Numbered from the stretch's first letter, positions 43,968 through 53,654 are shown. The stretch is DNA of 64,000 bases from Moheibacter lacus (GCF_014042165.1 NZ_JACDZE010000005.1:52511-116510); one strand, 5' to 3'. The notes: a model not told the origin generated them from the letters alone. Translations and numbers: made by a program.

Positions 43968-45098
43968 TTAGGCTTTCTGAAGGATGGAATAATACAATTC
44001 TTCATACAGAGGAAGGACGTTTTTTTTGTCGAATTTAAAGGCTTGTTTTTTGGCATTTTCTTTAAATTCGGACAAAACTTTCTCATCTGAAAGCATTTCA
44101 ATTCCTCTTCGTGCCATACCTTCCACATCTCCTACCGGTAAAACAAATCCGGTTTGCCCATCGATGTTTACTTCAGGAATCCCTCCTGCATTGGAGGAAA
44201 TCACGGGAACTCTTGCTGCCATCGCTTCCAAAGCCGCCAATCCGAAACTCTCTTTTTCTGAAGGCAATAAAAATAAATCGGACGAACATAAGACGTTATA
44301 CAATTCATTTATTTTTCCTAAATTTTTGACTTTATGTGCAATGCCCAAATTTTGAATCAAAGCGTTTGCATTTTCCCATTCAGGTCCTTCGCCCACGATG
44401 ATCAATTTGGAAGGTATTTCTTTTTGGATTTCGTAAAAAATGCTCACCACATCATTTAATCGCTTCACTTTTCGGAGGTTGGAAACATGAATGATGACTT
44501 TTTCTTTTTTTTCTGCCAATTGATTTCGACAACCACAGTCCTCCTCTATTTCATATTGTTCATTGTCAATAAAATTGGGAATCACTTCAATTTCGTTTTT
44601 GATAGAAAAGAATTCGTAGGTTTCTTTTTTCAAACTTTCTGATACGGCTGTAACTTTATCAGAATGGTTGATGGAAAATTCGACCGCCGGTTTATAAGCT
44701 GGATGATTTCCTACCAACGTAATATCAGTTCCATGAAGTGTCGTGATGATCGGCAATTCGATTCCTTTTTCACGCAACATTTGCTTCGCAAAATAGGCTG
44801 CGTATGCATGAGGAATGGCATAGTGTACATGCAACAAATCCAATCCATGCGACTGCGCAATGTTGACGATGATGGTACTCAACGCCAAAGAATAAGGTTG
44901 ATATTCTTCAAATAAAGGATAAGTTTCGACGTTGACTTTATGAAAATAAATATTGGAAATCGTGATGTCCAGCCTTGCAGGTAAACTCGTACTGATGAAA
45001 TGAATCTCATGACCGCGTTCTGCCAAATCCATCCCCAATTCTGTCGCCACAATTCCACTTCCGCCATAGGTCGGATAACAAACGATCCCGATTTTCAT
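43968..45098 (-). CDS. bshA: N-acetyl-alpha-D-glucosaminyl L-malate synthase BshA
   Basis: First enzyme of bacillithiol synthesis, joining GlcNAc from UDP-GlcNAc to L-malate. The 376-residue GT4 protein begins KIGIVCYPTYGGSGIVATELG, typical of BshA. It has HVHYAIPHAYAAYFAKQ, TLHGTDITLVGNHPAY, HVSNLRKVKRL and the donor site EKESFGLAALEAMAARVPV. bshB and bshC are not in the window. Bacillithiol would be the low-molecular-weight thiol of this organism. Confidence 0.94.
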   Translation of the reverse strand: MKIGIVCYPTYGGSGIVATELGMDLAERGHEIHFISTSLPARLDITISNIYFHKVNVETYPLFEEYQPYSLALSTIIVNIAQSHGLDLLHVHYAIPHAYAAYFAKQMLREKGIELPIITTLHGTDITLVGNHPAYKPAVEFSINHSDKVTAVSESLKKETYEFFSIKNEIEVIPNFIDNEQYEIEEDCGCRNQLAEKKEKVIIHVSNLRKVKRLNDVVSIFYEIQKEIPSKLIIVGEGPEWENANALIQNLGIAHKVKNLGKINELYNVLCSSDLFLLPSEKESFGLAALEAMAARVPVISSNAGGIPEVNIDGQTGFVLPVGDVEGMARRGIEMLSDEKVLSEFKENAKKQAFKFDKKNVLPLYEELYYSILQKA

Positions 45099-45165
45099 TC
45101 CTTTAAATTTGGGTATAAAATTAGTTTTTTTTTGTCGAATTGGATTCGTTATAATTAAGTTAAAA

Positions 45166-46824
45166 CTAAGGCATCATAAAAATCCTCCCGATTTCAGAAG
45201 CATAGTTCTCCAATTTTCCGTTTTCATCCATCAATCCAAACAGATGAAATCCCTTTTTTCCGTAGTAATCTTTGAAATAAAATGCTGGATAATCCGGAAA
45301 AATCGGCTCGATGATTTCAACAATTACTTCTTGATTTTCTGAATTAAAATTGGACATCACAACACCATAATTTCCATCTTGTTTCAACACCATGAACCGA
45401 TGAACCGCTGAACCTCTGGTTTTTAAATTATTCATCCCTATTGCATCATACTGCAAAGGCAGAACCATTTGGTTGTCGATTTTTACCAGTCCCATTTTTC
45501 CGTTTTTGTAGATAGAAATATTGGGCGAAATTTTCACATAATAAGATGTCCTTTGTTCTTGAACTTTTACCGGCGAGGTTTTTTTCTCGACTACCAATTC
45601 CAGTTTTCCTGATTTTGGGTTCAATTCAAATACTTTCATTTGACCAAAAATTGAATCATATTCCATCGGAATCACTTGATTTCTATTCAAATCCAATGTT
45701 CCACATTTCAGTTTGCCTTCAATTTTTTTACAAGCCAAATAATGCTGCGTACCGAAATAAGCCAGTGAATCAAAATCGGCCTCCATTATTTTCCCATTTT
45801 GAATGAATCCAAATTTCCCCTCTTTTTTATACAACATATCTTCAGCTTGTTTTTGCAAATAAGGCTGAATAAAAAGTGGTTTGATTTTTTGATTCAATGG
45901 GATTTTGGTTGAAATACCATCTTTCTGATAAATTAAAGTATCCTCTTTTAAATCATAGAATTTTTCTGAAACTTGTTTTTTCGATGGATTTTCAGCTTCA
46001 ACTTCGGGTTTATTTTCTATCCTTTCTTCATATTTTTCTTGGCTGGATTTTTTTTCCGGGACTGCGCCCACCAAATCTTCAATTGTAAAATAATCCTTTT
46101 CTCTTTTGACGACTTTTTTTCGATCTGTTCCGTTTTTGTCTTTATAAGCCAAATAAAAAACTTTGGCATTTACATCAGCATCTACGATTTTAAAATCGGT
46201 TACATCTTGAAACAGGCATTCTTTAAATTTCCCAGCATCTGCATCAAAAACACACATTTGGAACTGTTTCTGAAAATTTTCTGTAAACAATAAAGCGTAT
46301 TTGGAACGAAGCGAATTTCGATTGCTTACGCCGATCGTATCCACCAACTCCAAACGTCTAAACCCTTCAGAATGAACATTTTCCCCTTTTGAATTGAACA
46401 AAAAGAAAAGTGGACCCTTTCCATTTAAATTGTCAAATTCGGTTTGATTCAAACTTATTTTTGCCGGATCACCTACAACCCTGGCTTGTATGAACATTTC
46501 TGGAAAAACTTGAAATCCACTATAAGGACCAGCAGAAATTAATTCTTTTCCTTTGTACAACAAACCTTTGGCAGAAATCATTTGTTTTCTTTCTACAAAA
46601 TTTCCTGGTGCGGTTTCCAATTTGTCGTTCAATTGTATTTTTGCTGTGGTTTGAAAATAATCACCTCCTAACCAAATTATTTCTTCATATTTTGGTTCTA
46701 CCACAATTTGCTCTTGCTCATCTACCAATCCAAATTGATTCCCAACTTTATACGGAATCATCATTTCTTGTGCAGATGCCAATATTCCTAAAATTAAAAA
46801 CCCAAAAACTATTATCTTATTCAT
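45166..46824 (-). CDS. Exported WG-repeat protein
   Basis: A 552-residue protein with a signal peptide (VFGFLILGILASAQ). WG-type repeats can be seen at VGNQFGLVDEQEQIVVEPKY, KEGKFGFIQNGKIMEADFD and KNGKMGLVKIDNQMVLPLQY, each of the form GxxGLIdxxGxxvxpxxYd. The middle part (~residues 255-300) is Glu/Lys-rich and probably disordered. WG repeats are common in Bacteroidota surface or periplasmic proteins of unknown role. It stands alone; a TACGTTTA near-match to the -7 box precedes it. Confidence 0.8.
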   Translation of the reverse strand: MNKIIVFGFLILGILASAQEMMIPYKVGNQFGLVDEQEQIVVEPKYEEIIWLGGDYFQTTAKIQLNDKLETAPGNFVERKQMISAKGLLYKGKELISAGPYSGFQVFPEMFIQARVVGDPAKISLNQTEFDNLNGKGPLFFLFNSKGENVHSEGFRRLELVDTIGVSNRNSLRSKYALLFTENFQKQFQMCVFDADAGKFKECLFQDVTDFKIVDADVNAKVFYLAYKDKNGTDRKKVVKREKDYFTIEDLVGAVPEKKSSQEKYEERIENKPEVEAENPSKKQVSEKFYDLKEDTLIYQKDGISTKIPLNQKIKPLFIQPYLQKQAEDMLYKKEGKFGFIQNGKIMEADFDSLAYFGTQHYLACKKIEGKLKCGTLDLNRNQVIPMEYDSIFGQMKVFELNPKSGKLELVVEKKTSPVKVQEQRTSYYVKISPNISIYKNGKMGLVKIDNQMVLPLQYDAIGMNNLKTRGSAVHRFMVLKQDGNYGVVMSNFNSENQEVIVEIIEPIFPDYPAFYFKDYYGKKGFHLFGLMDENGKLENYASEIGRIFMMP

Positions 46825-46979
46825 TTATTAAACGTATAATGTTTTACTTTAACCGAAATAACTCCTTAAATCATCATTTTGTCATGATTTTTGTTTGCTT
46901 CACCCCAAAAATACACGCCAAAATTTTCATTTCACAATTACCTTAACCTCTCCAACTCACCCACTCATCCACGCAAAAA

Positions 46980-47561
46980 CTACATCACCTTACTCCCGTC
47001 CCATTTGGTTTGAAACGGAACTTCATACAAATTCATCTGACTGAGCAAATCATCAATCGAATCACTCACCAACAGCATTTTTTTGTATTCGTCTTTTAAC
47101 AATCCGGCAGCAATCATCGATTCGACCAATTGTATCAACGCATCATAATATCCATTGACATTTAAAATCCCTATTGGTTTTCGGTGCAAATCCAATTGTC
47201 CCCAGGTTAGGATTTCAAATAACTCCTCCATCGTCCCAAATCCGCCCGGAAGCGCAATAAACCCATCCGATTTTTCTTGCATCAGCGCTTTTCGTTCGTG
47301 CATAGTTTCAACAGTAATCAGCTCAAAAAGAGTTTCATGTGCGATTTCTTTGGTTTGAAGAAATTCAGGAATGATGCCGATTACTTTTCCATTTTTGGAA
47401 ATTGCACCATCGGCGACTTTTCCCATCAGTCCGACTTTGGCTCCACCGTAAATCAATTCGATTCCATGTTCCGCAATCGTCTTTCCCAACTCAAACGCAG
47501 TTTCACCGTAAATCGGGTCGTTTCCTAAACTTGAAGCACAATACACACAAATGGATTTCAT
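46980..47561 (-). CDS. LOG-family (TIGR00730) Rossmann-fold protein
   Basis: A 193-residue protein similar to cytokinin-activating LOG enzymes and bacterial nucleotide phosphoribohydrolases. The diagnostic PGGFGTMEELFEILTW motif is at residues ~104-119, and it starts ICVYCASSLGNDPIY. The ALMQEKSDGFIAL and YGGAKVGLMG segments also fit. Members cleave nucleoside monophosphates to base and ribose 5-phosphate. Single gene downstream of the WG-repeat gene's upstream region. Confidence 0.92.
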   Translation of the reverse strand: MKSICVYCASSLGNDPIYGETAFELGKTIAEHGIELIYGGAKVGLMGKVADGAISKNGKVIGIIPEFLQTKEIAHETLFELITVETMHERKALMQEKSDGFIALPGGFGTMEELFEILTWGQLDLHRKPIGILNVNGYYDALIQLVESMIAAGLLKDEYKKMLLVSDSIDDLLSQMNLYEVPFQTKWDGSKVM

Positions 47562-47605
47562 GAATTATTTTGAATTTTGAATGTTAAATTTTAAATGAAT
47601 TTGTT

Positions 47606-50476
47606 TTAATGAAACTTCACTACTGCGTCATATAAAGCTTGACGGACATTTTCTCGGTATTTTCCGTTGGCCAATTTTTTATTGTCCACACTCGGGTTCA
47701 CGCGGTTCGACAAAAAAACCAACACCAATTGCTCGTCCGGGTCATTCCAAACCATCGTCCCGGTATAACCATAATGACCATAACCATTATTGGACGAACC
47801 GGAAAGTTTATCAAAACCAGCTCCTCGCCTATTGCCTGAATATTGGTCTTTGGTAAATTCAGCAATGGTTTGTGGACTGAAAAAGGTTTGACCGCCATAA
47901 CTTCCACCGTTCAGATACATCTGCATCAGCTTGGCTAAATCCTGAGCGGAAGAAAATAATCCGGCGTGTCCGGCTACACCACCCATCATCGCTGCACCTT
48001 CATCCTGTACAAATCCATGCAACAATTGATTTCGATAGATTTTATCTTTTGCAGTCGGAATAATTTGTTCCAAATCCAATTGATTTCGTGGAAGATAGAA
48101 AGTTGAGCTCATTTGCATAGGTCTGTAAAGCTTTTCATGCACCAACGAATCCAACGGCTTTTTGTATTTCTTCTCTAAATATTCTTGAAACAAATAATAC
48201 CCTAAATCGCTGTATTGATACTTTTTCGACCCCAATGGCGCATACAAAATATCGGTCATGATGGTATCTTTAATCGTCCCGATGATGTAAATGTTATCAG
48301 TCACTTTGATGGGATGTTCTTCGTCTTGTTTCCGCGAATAATAATCCAAATACAAACGGGCGTTTTGGACATTGACCGATTCTTTGTAAAACCCAATCCA
48401 TGGCGGTAATCCGGCTTGGTGTGCTAGAATTTCCCGAAGTTTCAGCGTTCCTTTATCGGTACGTCCGGATTCCGGTAAAATACTCGCCAAATTCTGATCG
48501 AGATTCAATTCGCCTTTGCTCACATCTTCCATCAAAAGCGGAAGTGTAGCGGTAACTTTCGTTACTGAAGCTACATCGTAAACATCTTTAGAAGAAACTT
48601 TTTTTTTTCGTTCGATGGTTTGGTAACCAAAGGATTTATCGTAGATCACTTTTCCGTTTTTTGCAGCGACGATTTGAAGTCCGGGCGTAGCGCCATCGTC
48701 AATTGCTTTTTGTGCCAATTCATCAATTTGTTGGATCACTTCAGCTTTCATCCCAACTGCTTCCGGAATGGCAAATCCCAAACGTTGCATCGCATCTGTT
48801 TTCAGCGTTTTCCCAAATTTCCAATCCGAATTTACATCCACCGGCAATTTTCCTTTTGCACCGATAGCGCCAAAAATAATTTCGGCAGCTGCGTTTTGGG
48901 TCATGTCCAGATTCTGATACATCACCATCGCTGCTTTGGTCGAACTCAAATCCAAATTCATCAATCCATAAGGACTTCCAAACAAAGCCAGGATCACATT
49001 TCTATTTTCAGAAGCTGCTTTTACGATGGCTTTTGCATTATCTGAAATTTTATAACTTTTATACGGCGATTCATTGGATTTATGCAATCCGATGATGACA
49101 TAATCATAGTCTTTTAATTTCGAAACTTCAGCTGCCGATTTGATTTTGACCAAATCTGTCGTAACGTGAAAATTTAGATTTTGATAAAAAACACCATAAT
49201 CCGACTCTTCTAAGGGAACATACGCAATTTTAATGTTGATCAAATTTTGAATCGGCAGGATTTCTCCTTCGTTTTTGATCAAAGTGGCTGCATTTTCATA
49301 GATTTTAGAAGTCAAAATCTGATAATTGGGTTTGTTTAGATTTTGAACCAAATCTTTTGTGTCGATGGGTTTGGAATTATTTAGACCTACGAAATATTTC
49401 GCCATCAATATTTTTTTCACACTTTCCGCCAATCTTTCTTCGGTGATTTCGCCCGAATTAATTTTTTCGATGATTTTTTGTTTGGCCGTTTTCACATCCT
49501 GCGAAAAAAGCAAAATATCATTTCCCGCTTCAAATGCCATCAAATCCACTTCTCCAGGCGGATATTTCTTTGCAACACCGTCCATGTTTAAAGCGTCCGT
49601 TACGATCAACCCTTTAAAATGCATTTCGTTTTTCAATAAATCCGTTACAACTTTTTTAGATAAAGTTGTCGGAATTCCACTGTCATCAAGCGCCGGAACG
49701 CTTAAATGTGCGACCATAATCGCCGGAACACCTGCATCGATCAATTTCTGAAAAGGCGCCAATTCTATGGATTTCAATCGCGCTAAATCATGTTCCACAA
49801 CCGGAGTTGTATAATGCGAATCTGTACTGGTATCGCCATGACCGGGAAAATGTTTGGCTGATGCCAAAACGCTCTTTTCCTTCATTCCAAGCATATAATT
49901 AATGCCTTTATCGGCCACATTTTGCACATCTGATCCGTAAGAACGATTCCCGATAATCGGATTTTTTGGATTGGTATTGACATCCACAACCGGTGCAAAG
50001 TTAAAATGAACACCCATCGTATTGGCTTGTTCGCCGATGGCATTTCCCATTTCTTTGACGATTTGATTGTCTTCCACAGCACCTACGGTCATCGCCCATG
50101 GAAAACGTTTCACTTCTTTTAAACGCATGGAAAGTCCCCATTCCGCATCCATCCCTATGAGCAATGGAATTTTCGCGACTTTGTTGTATCGGTTAGTCAA
50201 TTCTCCTTGTTTCACCGCCAAATCTTGCATAAAAATGAGTCCGCCGATGGCTTCTGTTTTGACTAAATTTTCGATTCCTGCTTCATGCGCTGCATCTTTG
50301 TTGGAATAAGCAGCGACGATAAATAATTGACCTACTTTTTCTTCCAACGTCATGGCCTTGTACTTTTCATCGACCCATTTCAACTGCAAAGAGTCGACAA
50401 ATAAGGGCGAATCTATTTGTGCAAAAAGATTTTGGACAAAAAGAAATAGGGTAATGACGGTAAGGATCTTCTTCAT
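47606..50476 (-). CDS. GH3 glycosidase fused to a serine beta-lactamase-like domain
   Basis: A 956-residue exported protein with signal peptide KKILTVITLFLFVQNLFAQ. Residues ~30-370 are a GH3 N-terminal domain of the NagZ type: GMDAEWGLSMRL, KHFPGHGDTSTDSHY with the His-Asp catalytic dyad region, and IVTDALNMDG with the nucleophile aspartate. Residues ~380-560 look like a GH3 C-terminal domain. Residues ~570-956 form a beta-lactamase/S12 domain with SxxK in ASVTKVTATL, YxN-like YSDLGYYL and HYGYTGT. One enzyme could thus trim both the glycan and the peptide of peptidoglycan. A -7 box lies only 6 nt before the ATG. Confidence 0.9.
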   Translation of the reverse strand: MKKILTVITLFLFVQNLFAQIDSPLFVDSLQLKWVDEKYKAMTLEEKVGQLFIVAAYSNKDAAHEAGIENLVKTEAIGGLIFMQDLAVKQGELTNRYNKVAKIPLLIGMDAEWGLSMRLKEVKRFPWAMTVGAVEDNQIVKEMGNAIGEQANTMGVHFNFAPVVDVNTNPKNPIIGNRSYGSDVQNVADKGINYMLGMKEKSVLASAKHFPGHGDTSTDSHYTTPVVEHDLARLKSIELAPFQKLIDAGVPAIMVAHLSVPALDDSGIPTTLSKKVVTDLLKNEMHFKGLIVTDALNMDGVAKKYPPGEVDLMAFEAGNDILLFSQDVKTAKQKIIEKINSGEITEERLAESVKKILMAKYFVGLNNSKPIDTKDLVQNLNKPNYQILTSKIYENAATLIKNEGEILPIQNLINIKIAYVPLEESDYGVFYQNLNFHVTTDLVKIKSAAEVSKLKDYDYVIIGLHKSNESPYKSYKISDNAKAIVKAASENRNVILALFGSPYGLMNLDLSSTKAAMVMYQNLDMTQNAAAEIIFGAIGAKGKLPVDVNSDWKFGKTLKTDAMQRLGFAIPEAVGMKAEVIQQIDELAQKAIDDGATPGLQIVAAKNGKVIYDKSFGYQTIERKKKVSSKDVYDVASVTKVTATLPLLMEDVSKGELNLDQNLASILPESGRTDKGTLKLREILAHQAGLPPWIGFYKESVNVQNARLYLDYYSRKQDEEHPIKVTDNIYIIGTIKDTIMTDILYAPLGSKKYQYSDLGYYLFQEYLEKKYKKPLDSLVHEKLYRPMQMSSTFYLPRNQLDLEQIIPTAKDKIYRNQLLHGFVQDEGAAMMGGVAGHAGLFSSAQDLAKLMQMYLNGGSYGGQTFFSPQTIAEFTKDQYSGNRRGAGFDKLSGSSNNGYGHYGYTGTMVWNDPDEQLVLVFLSNRVNPSVDNKKLANGKYRENVRQALYDAVVKFH

Positions 50477-50482
50477 TTATCT

Positions 50483-50490
50483 CAAATTTA
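50483..50490 (-). promoter_or_regulatory. -7 box very close to the GH3-fusion start
   Basis: The minus strand reads TAAATTTG, a perfect TAnnTTTG, ending only 6 nt before the ATG at 50476. If used, the transcript would be leaderless or nearly so. Other genes here have 18-37 nt at this position. Confidence 0.45.
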
Positions 50491-50549
50491 GTTCGGGATT
50501 TATCAAAATTCTTTCCAAAAAACGTAAATTTATTTGAATTGGAAAAATA

Positions 50550-51233
50550 CTATTTAAATTCCAAATCCTTTACACCCTGCGTTGCTGTTTTTCGGATGAC
50601 TTGGATGTGGGGATTGTTTGGAATAGAAACGGAATGGGGATCGATTACAAAAATAGGTTTTCCATATTCCATAAAATCAATCAGAGATGCAGCCGGATAA
50701 ACCTGCAAAGATGTTCCGATGACCAACATGATATCTGCGGTTAAAATTTCTTCAATTGCTTCTTCCAATTTAGGAACCAATTCACCAAACCAAACGATAT
50801 GCGGTCGGAGCTGTGAACCGTCTGCTGCTACATCTCCAATATTTATATCTTCCGACCAATCCAGAATTAGATTCTCATCTTTTTCACTTCGAACTTTTAA
50901 CAATTCGCCGTGCAGATGGATGATTTTAGAAGAACCAGCACGTTCATGTAGGTCATCCACGTTTTGCGTAATGACGACGACATCGTATTTTTCTTCCAAT
51001 TCTTTTAGAAAATAATGCGCTGAATTGGGTTGTACTTCTTTTAATTGTTTTCGCCTCAGATTGTAAAAATTTAACACCAGTTCCGGATTCCTTCTCCAAC
51101 CTTCGATAGATGCAACTTCCATGATGTCATGATTCTCCCAAAGTCCGTTTGCATCCCGGAAAGTTGAAATCCCGCTCTCCGCACTGATTCCTGCTCCAGT
51201 GAGAACGACTATTTTTTTCTTGATTGGATTCAT
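50550..51233 (-). CDS. SIR2-family NAD-dependent protein deacylase (zinc-site residues missing)
   Basis: A 227-residue sirtuin resembling CobB. The NAD-binding motifs VLTGAGISAESGISTFRD, TQNVDDLHERAGS and the catalytic histidine in HLHGEL are present, as are PHIVWFGE and IGTSLQVYPAASL. The two cysteine pairs that normally hold zinc between HGEL and PHIVWFGE are absent; that stretch is polar and acidic (KVRSEKDENLILDWSED ...). It would remove acyl groups from lysines using NAD. It is divergent from the RsmF-like gene. Confidence 0.92.
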   Translation of the reverse strand: MNPIKKKIVVLTGAGISAESGISTFRDANGLWENHDIMEVASIEGWRRNPELVLNFYNLRRKQLKEVQPNSAHYFLKELEEKYDVVVITQNVDDLHERAGSSKIIHLHGELLKVRSEKDENLILDWSEDINIGDVAADGSQLRPHIVWFGELVPKLEEAIEEILTADIMLVIGTSLQVYPAASLIDFMEYGKPIFVIDPHSVSIPNNPHIQVIRKTATQGVKDLEFK

Positions 51234-51264
51234 TTGACTAAAATATCAAATTTGTAGAGACGGA

Positions 51265-51298
51265 TTGCAAACCGTTTTTAGGTTTTGATTTATTTTTG
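51265..51298 (+). promoter_or_regulatory. Promoter of the RsmF-like gene
   Basis: TTG (51265-51267), a 23-bp spacer and TATTTTTG (51291-51298). The -7 box ends 6 nt before the ATG at 51305, suggesting a leaderless message. Confidence 0.5.
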
Positions 51299-51304
51299 CA
51301 TTTG

Positions 51305-52633
51305 ATGAATAAACTACCCGCATCATTTTTGGAGCGAATGAAATCGAAATTTTCTGAAGGAGAATTTCAAGACTTTCAAAATGCTTACGAATCAAAAATT
51401 CCGCAATCGATTCGTCTAAATCCCAAGAAAAACATTCAAAAATTTTCAGAATTACCAACTATTCCTTGGAATGAAAATGGGAAACTTCTATCGGAGAATC
51501 AAATGTTCATTACAGATCCGCTCTGGCACTCAGGCGCTTATTATGTTCAGGAGTCTTCTTCGATGATTTTGAGAGAAATTTTTCATCAAATTTTCACGGA
51601 ATCCAAACCGAAACGCGCTTTGGATCTCTGTGCAGCTCCAGGTGGAAAATCTACTTTATTGCAAAGTTTATTGTATGAAAATTCGGTGTTGATTGCCAAC
51701 GAAGTCATCAAACCAAGAGCACAAATCTTAAAGGAAAACCATATCCGTTTGGGAATTTCTGAAAATCTCATCATCACGCAAAACGATCCCAAACAATTCA
51801 CAGAATTGGACGAATTTTTTGATTATATCCAAGTCGATGCGCCTTGCAGCGGTGAAGGAATGTTCAGAAAAGATGACATAGCGATGCGCGAATGGTCAGA
51901 AGCCAATTGTCAACTTTGCGCAGAACGCTCCAAACGAATTCTCGCAGACATTCTCCCAACTTTAGCTAAGGATGGTTATTTGGCGTATAGTACGTGTACT
52001 TTTAACCCAAAGGAAAATGAAGAATTGGTGAATTGGGCGTGTGAGGAATTTGATTTGAGTTCTATCCAATTTGATTTTCCGGAAAATTGGGGAATTGAAG
52101 AAGTTGAATTAAATGGTGTTTTTGGGTATTATTTTTATCCGCATAAAGTTCAGGGTGAAGGTTTATTTGTTTCGGTCATGAAAAAGAATTCGGGTTTTGG
52201 ATTACTCAATCTTCCCGATTCAAAAAAAGGGAAATCCATTCAAATTCCAGATTTGGTTGAGAGCGAAAACATCAAGGAAGAAAATGGAATGATCATTTGG
52301 GAAACAAATGAACTCAAAACGGTAAAAAATTATATTTCGAAGAAATTGAATATCGTTTATTCGGGCATAGATTTAGGTGAATTAAAAGGCAAAGATTTCA
52401 TTCCGGCACAAGCTTTGGCCAATTTTCATCAAAAATTACATCATTTTCCAGAAGTAGAATTGGATGAAAAATCTGCTTTGGAATTTTTACGTGGAAATGA
52501 CCCAGATTTAGATTTAGAAAAAAAAGGAATTTATCTTTTGACTTATGAAAATTTAGGTTTGGGATTTGTGAAATTCATCGGAAACCGATCCAATAATTAT
52601 TATCCAAAACCTTGGCGAATTAAAAATTATTAA
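51305..52633 (+). CDS. RsmF/NOL1-type RNA m5C methyltransferase
   Basis: A 442-residue SAM-dependent RNA cytosine-5 methyltransferase. Motif I is LDLCAAPGGKSTLLQSL, motif IV is VDAPCSGEGMFRKD with one catalytic cysteine and motif VI is AYSTCTFNPKENE with the other. The C-terminal ~140 residues include a PUA-like region ending YYPKPWRIKNY, as in RsmF (16S rRNA m5C1407). Start at the ATG at 51305; the alternative TTG at 51296 lies inside the -7 box. It is followed 9 bp later by the DinB-like gene. Confidence 0.9.
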   Translation: MNKLPASFLERMKSKFSEGEFQDFQNAYESKIPQSIRLNPKKNIQKFSELPTIPWNENGKLLSENQMFITDPLWHSGAYYVQESSSMILREIFHQIFTESKPKRALDLCAAPGGKSTLLQSLLYENSVLIANEVIKPRAQILKENHIRLGISENLIITQNDPKQFTELDEFFDYIQVDAPCSGEGMFRKDDIAMREWSEANCQLCAERSKRILADILPTLAKDGYLAYSTCTFNPKENEELVNWACEEFDLSSIQFDFPENWGIEEVELNGVFGYYFYPHKVQGEGLFVSVMKKNSGFGLLNLPDSKKGKSIQIPDLVESENIKEENGMIIWETNELKTVKNYISKKLNIVYSGIDLGELKGKDFIPAQALANFHQKLHHFPEVELDEKSALEFLRGNDPDLDLEKKGIYLLTYENLGLGFVKFIGNRSNNYYPKPWRIKNY

Positions 52634-52642
52634 TTTTAATCC

Positions 52643-53110
52643 ATGAGAAATTCAAAAGTTCTTGCAGACCGTTTCAGAGAAGTTATCCTGAACGGAACAT
52701 TTATCGCGTATACCAACTACAAACAGGAATTAAATAATTTGTCGTGGGAAATAGCGGTTAAAAAAGTAGAGAATCTCAATACGATTGCTGACTTGGCGCA
52801 GCATATACATTATTACATCGCCGGTGTAAAACAAGTTTTCAACGGAGGTTCGTTAGACATAAAAGATCAATTCAGCTTTGATTTCCCTCCCATTACAACT
52901 CAGAAAGAATGGGCAGATTTTTTAGATAAATTTTGGGAAGATGCAGAAGAATTCGCCTTTTTGACAGAGCAAATGAGCGATGAAAAATTGCAAGAAAGTT
53001 TCGTGGATGAAAAGTACGGAACCTATTTGCGAAACATAGATGCAATGATCGAACACGCCTATTACCATTTGGGACAAATTGTTTTAATAAAAAAAATGTT
53101 GCTTTCCTAA
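52643..53110 (+). CDS. DinB/DUF1572-like helical protein
   Basis: A 155-residue predicted four-helix bundle. Three histidines in likely metal-ligand positions appear in LAQHIHYYIAGV and IEHAYYHLGQIVLIKK. The rest (WEIAVKKVENLNTIAD, FWEDAEEFAFLTEQM) fits the DUF1572/DinB group. It sits 9 bp after the RsmF-like gene, so they are probably cotranscribed. A thiol-dependent transferase activity is possible but unproven. Confidence 0.8.
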   Translation: MRNSKVLADRFREVILNGTFIAYTNYKQELNNLSWEIAVKKVENLNTIADLAQHIHYYIAGVKQVFNGGSLDIKDQFSFDFPPITTQKEWADFLDKFWEDAEEFAFLTEQMSDEKLQESFVDEKYGTYLRNIDAMIEHAYYHLGQIVLIKKMLLS

Positions 53111-53147
53111 TTCAAATCGAATTTCTTAATTTTGATAAAACTACGGT

Positions 53148-53645
53148 ATGAAATCAATCGGTTTACTCATTTTCATTTTTCTTTTTCTAACTTCCTGTAC
53201 GGGCGAAACCGCCATTGATTATAACGACACCATAATTAAACCCCAATTGAAAATCGTGGAGCAAATGGACTCTATTTTCATTCCGGAAAACAGTTATGCA
53301 ACCATTCAGAAACATCGGAAAAAATTGGTAGAAACGGCAGAATCGGGTTTAGAAGAAACACAAATTTTGAGTGATTTCCAAGGCAATGAAACTTTCAAAA
53401 AATCGGCAGTTGATTATTTTACTTATGTGAAAACGTATTTCGGAGAAACACCCGGAATCGATAGTATTTTGTATAAATTCAATTCTCCGGAACGACTCAA
53501 ATCCCTTTCAGAAGGCGTTTATAAGGATACACAAGGTCATTTCAATCGATTTTTGGAATTGGAAAACAACTTATTGAGCGAACAACAAAAATTTGCTGTC
53601 GAATTCAATTTAAAATTGGACTATCGACAACTGGAAACGCCTTAA
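53148..53645 (+). CDS. Hypothetical lipoprotein
   Basis: A 165-residue lipoprotein. The signal LLIFIFLFLTSC gives a lipidated cysteine at residue 16. The mature protein is helical and charged (DTIIKPQLKIVEQMDSIFIP, LSEQQKFAVEFNLKLDYRQ), reminiscent of LIC11966-type surface proteins, a tentative match. It lies 37 bp after the DinB-like gene and 9 bp before the HERIH membrane protein gene, suggesting one small operon of envelope proteins. Confidence 0.7.
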   Translation: MKSIGLLIFIFLFLTSCTGETAIDYNDTIIKPQLKIVEQMDSIFIPENSYATIQKHRKKLVETAESGLEETQILSDFQGNETFKKSAVDYFTYVKTYFGETPGIDSILYKFNSPERLKSLSEGVYKDTQGHFNRFLELENNLLSEQQKFAVEFNLKLDYRQLETP

Positions 53646-53654
53646 ATTTGCACT

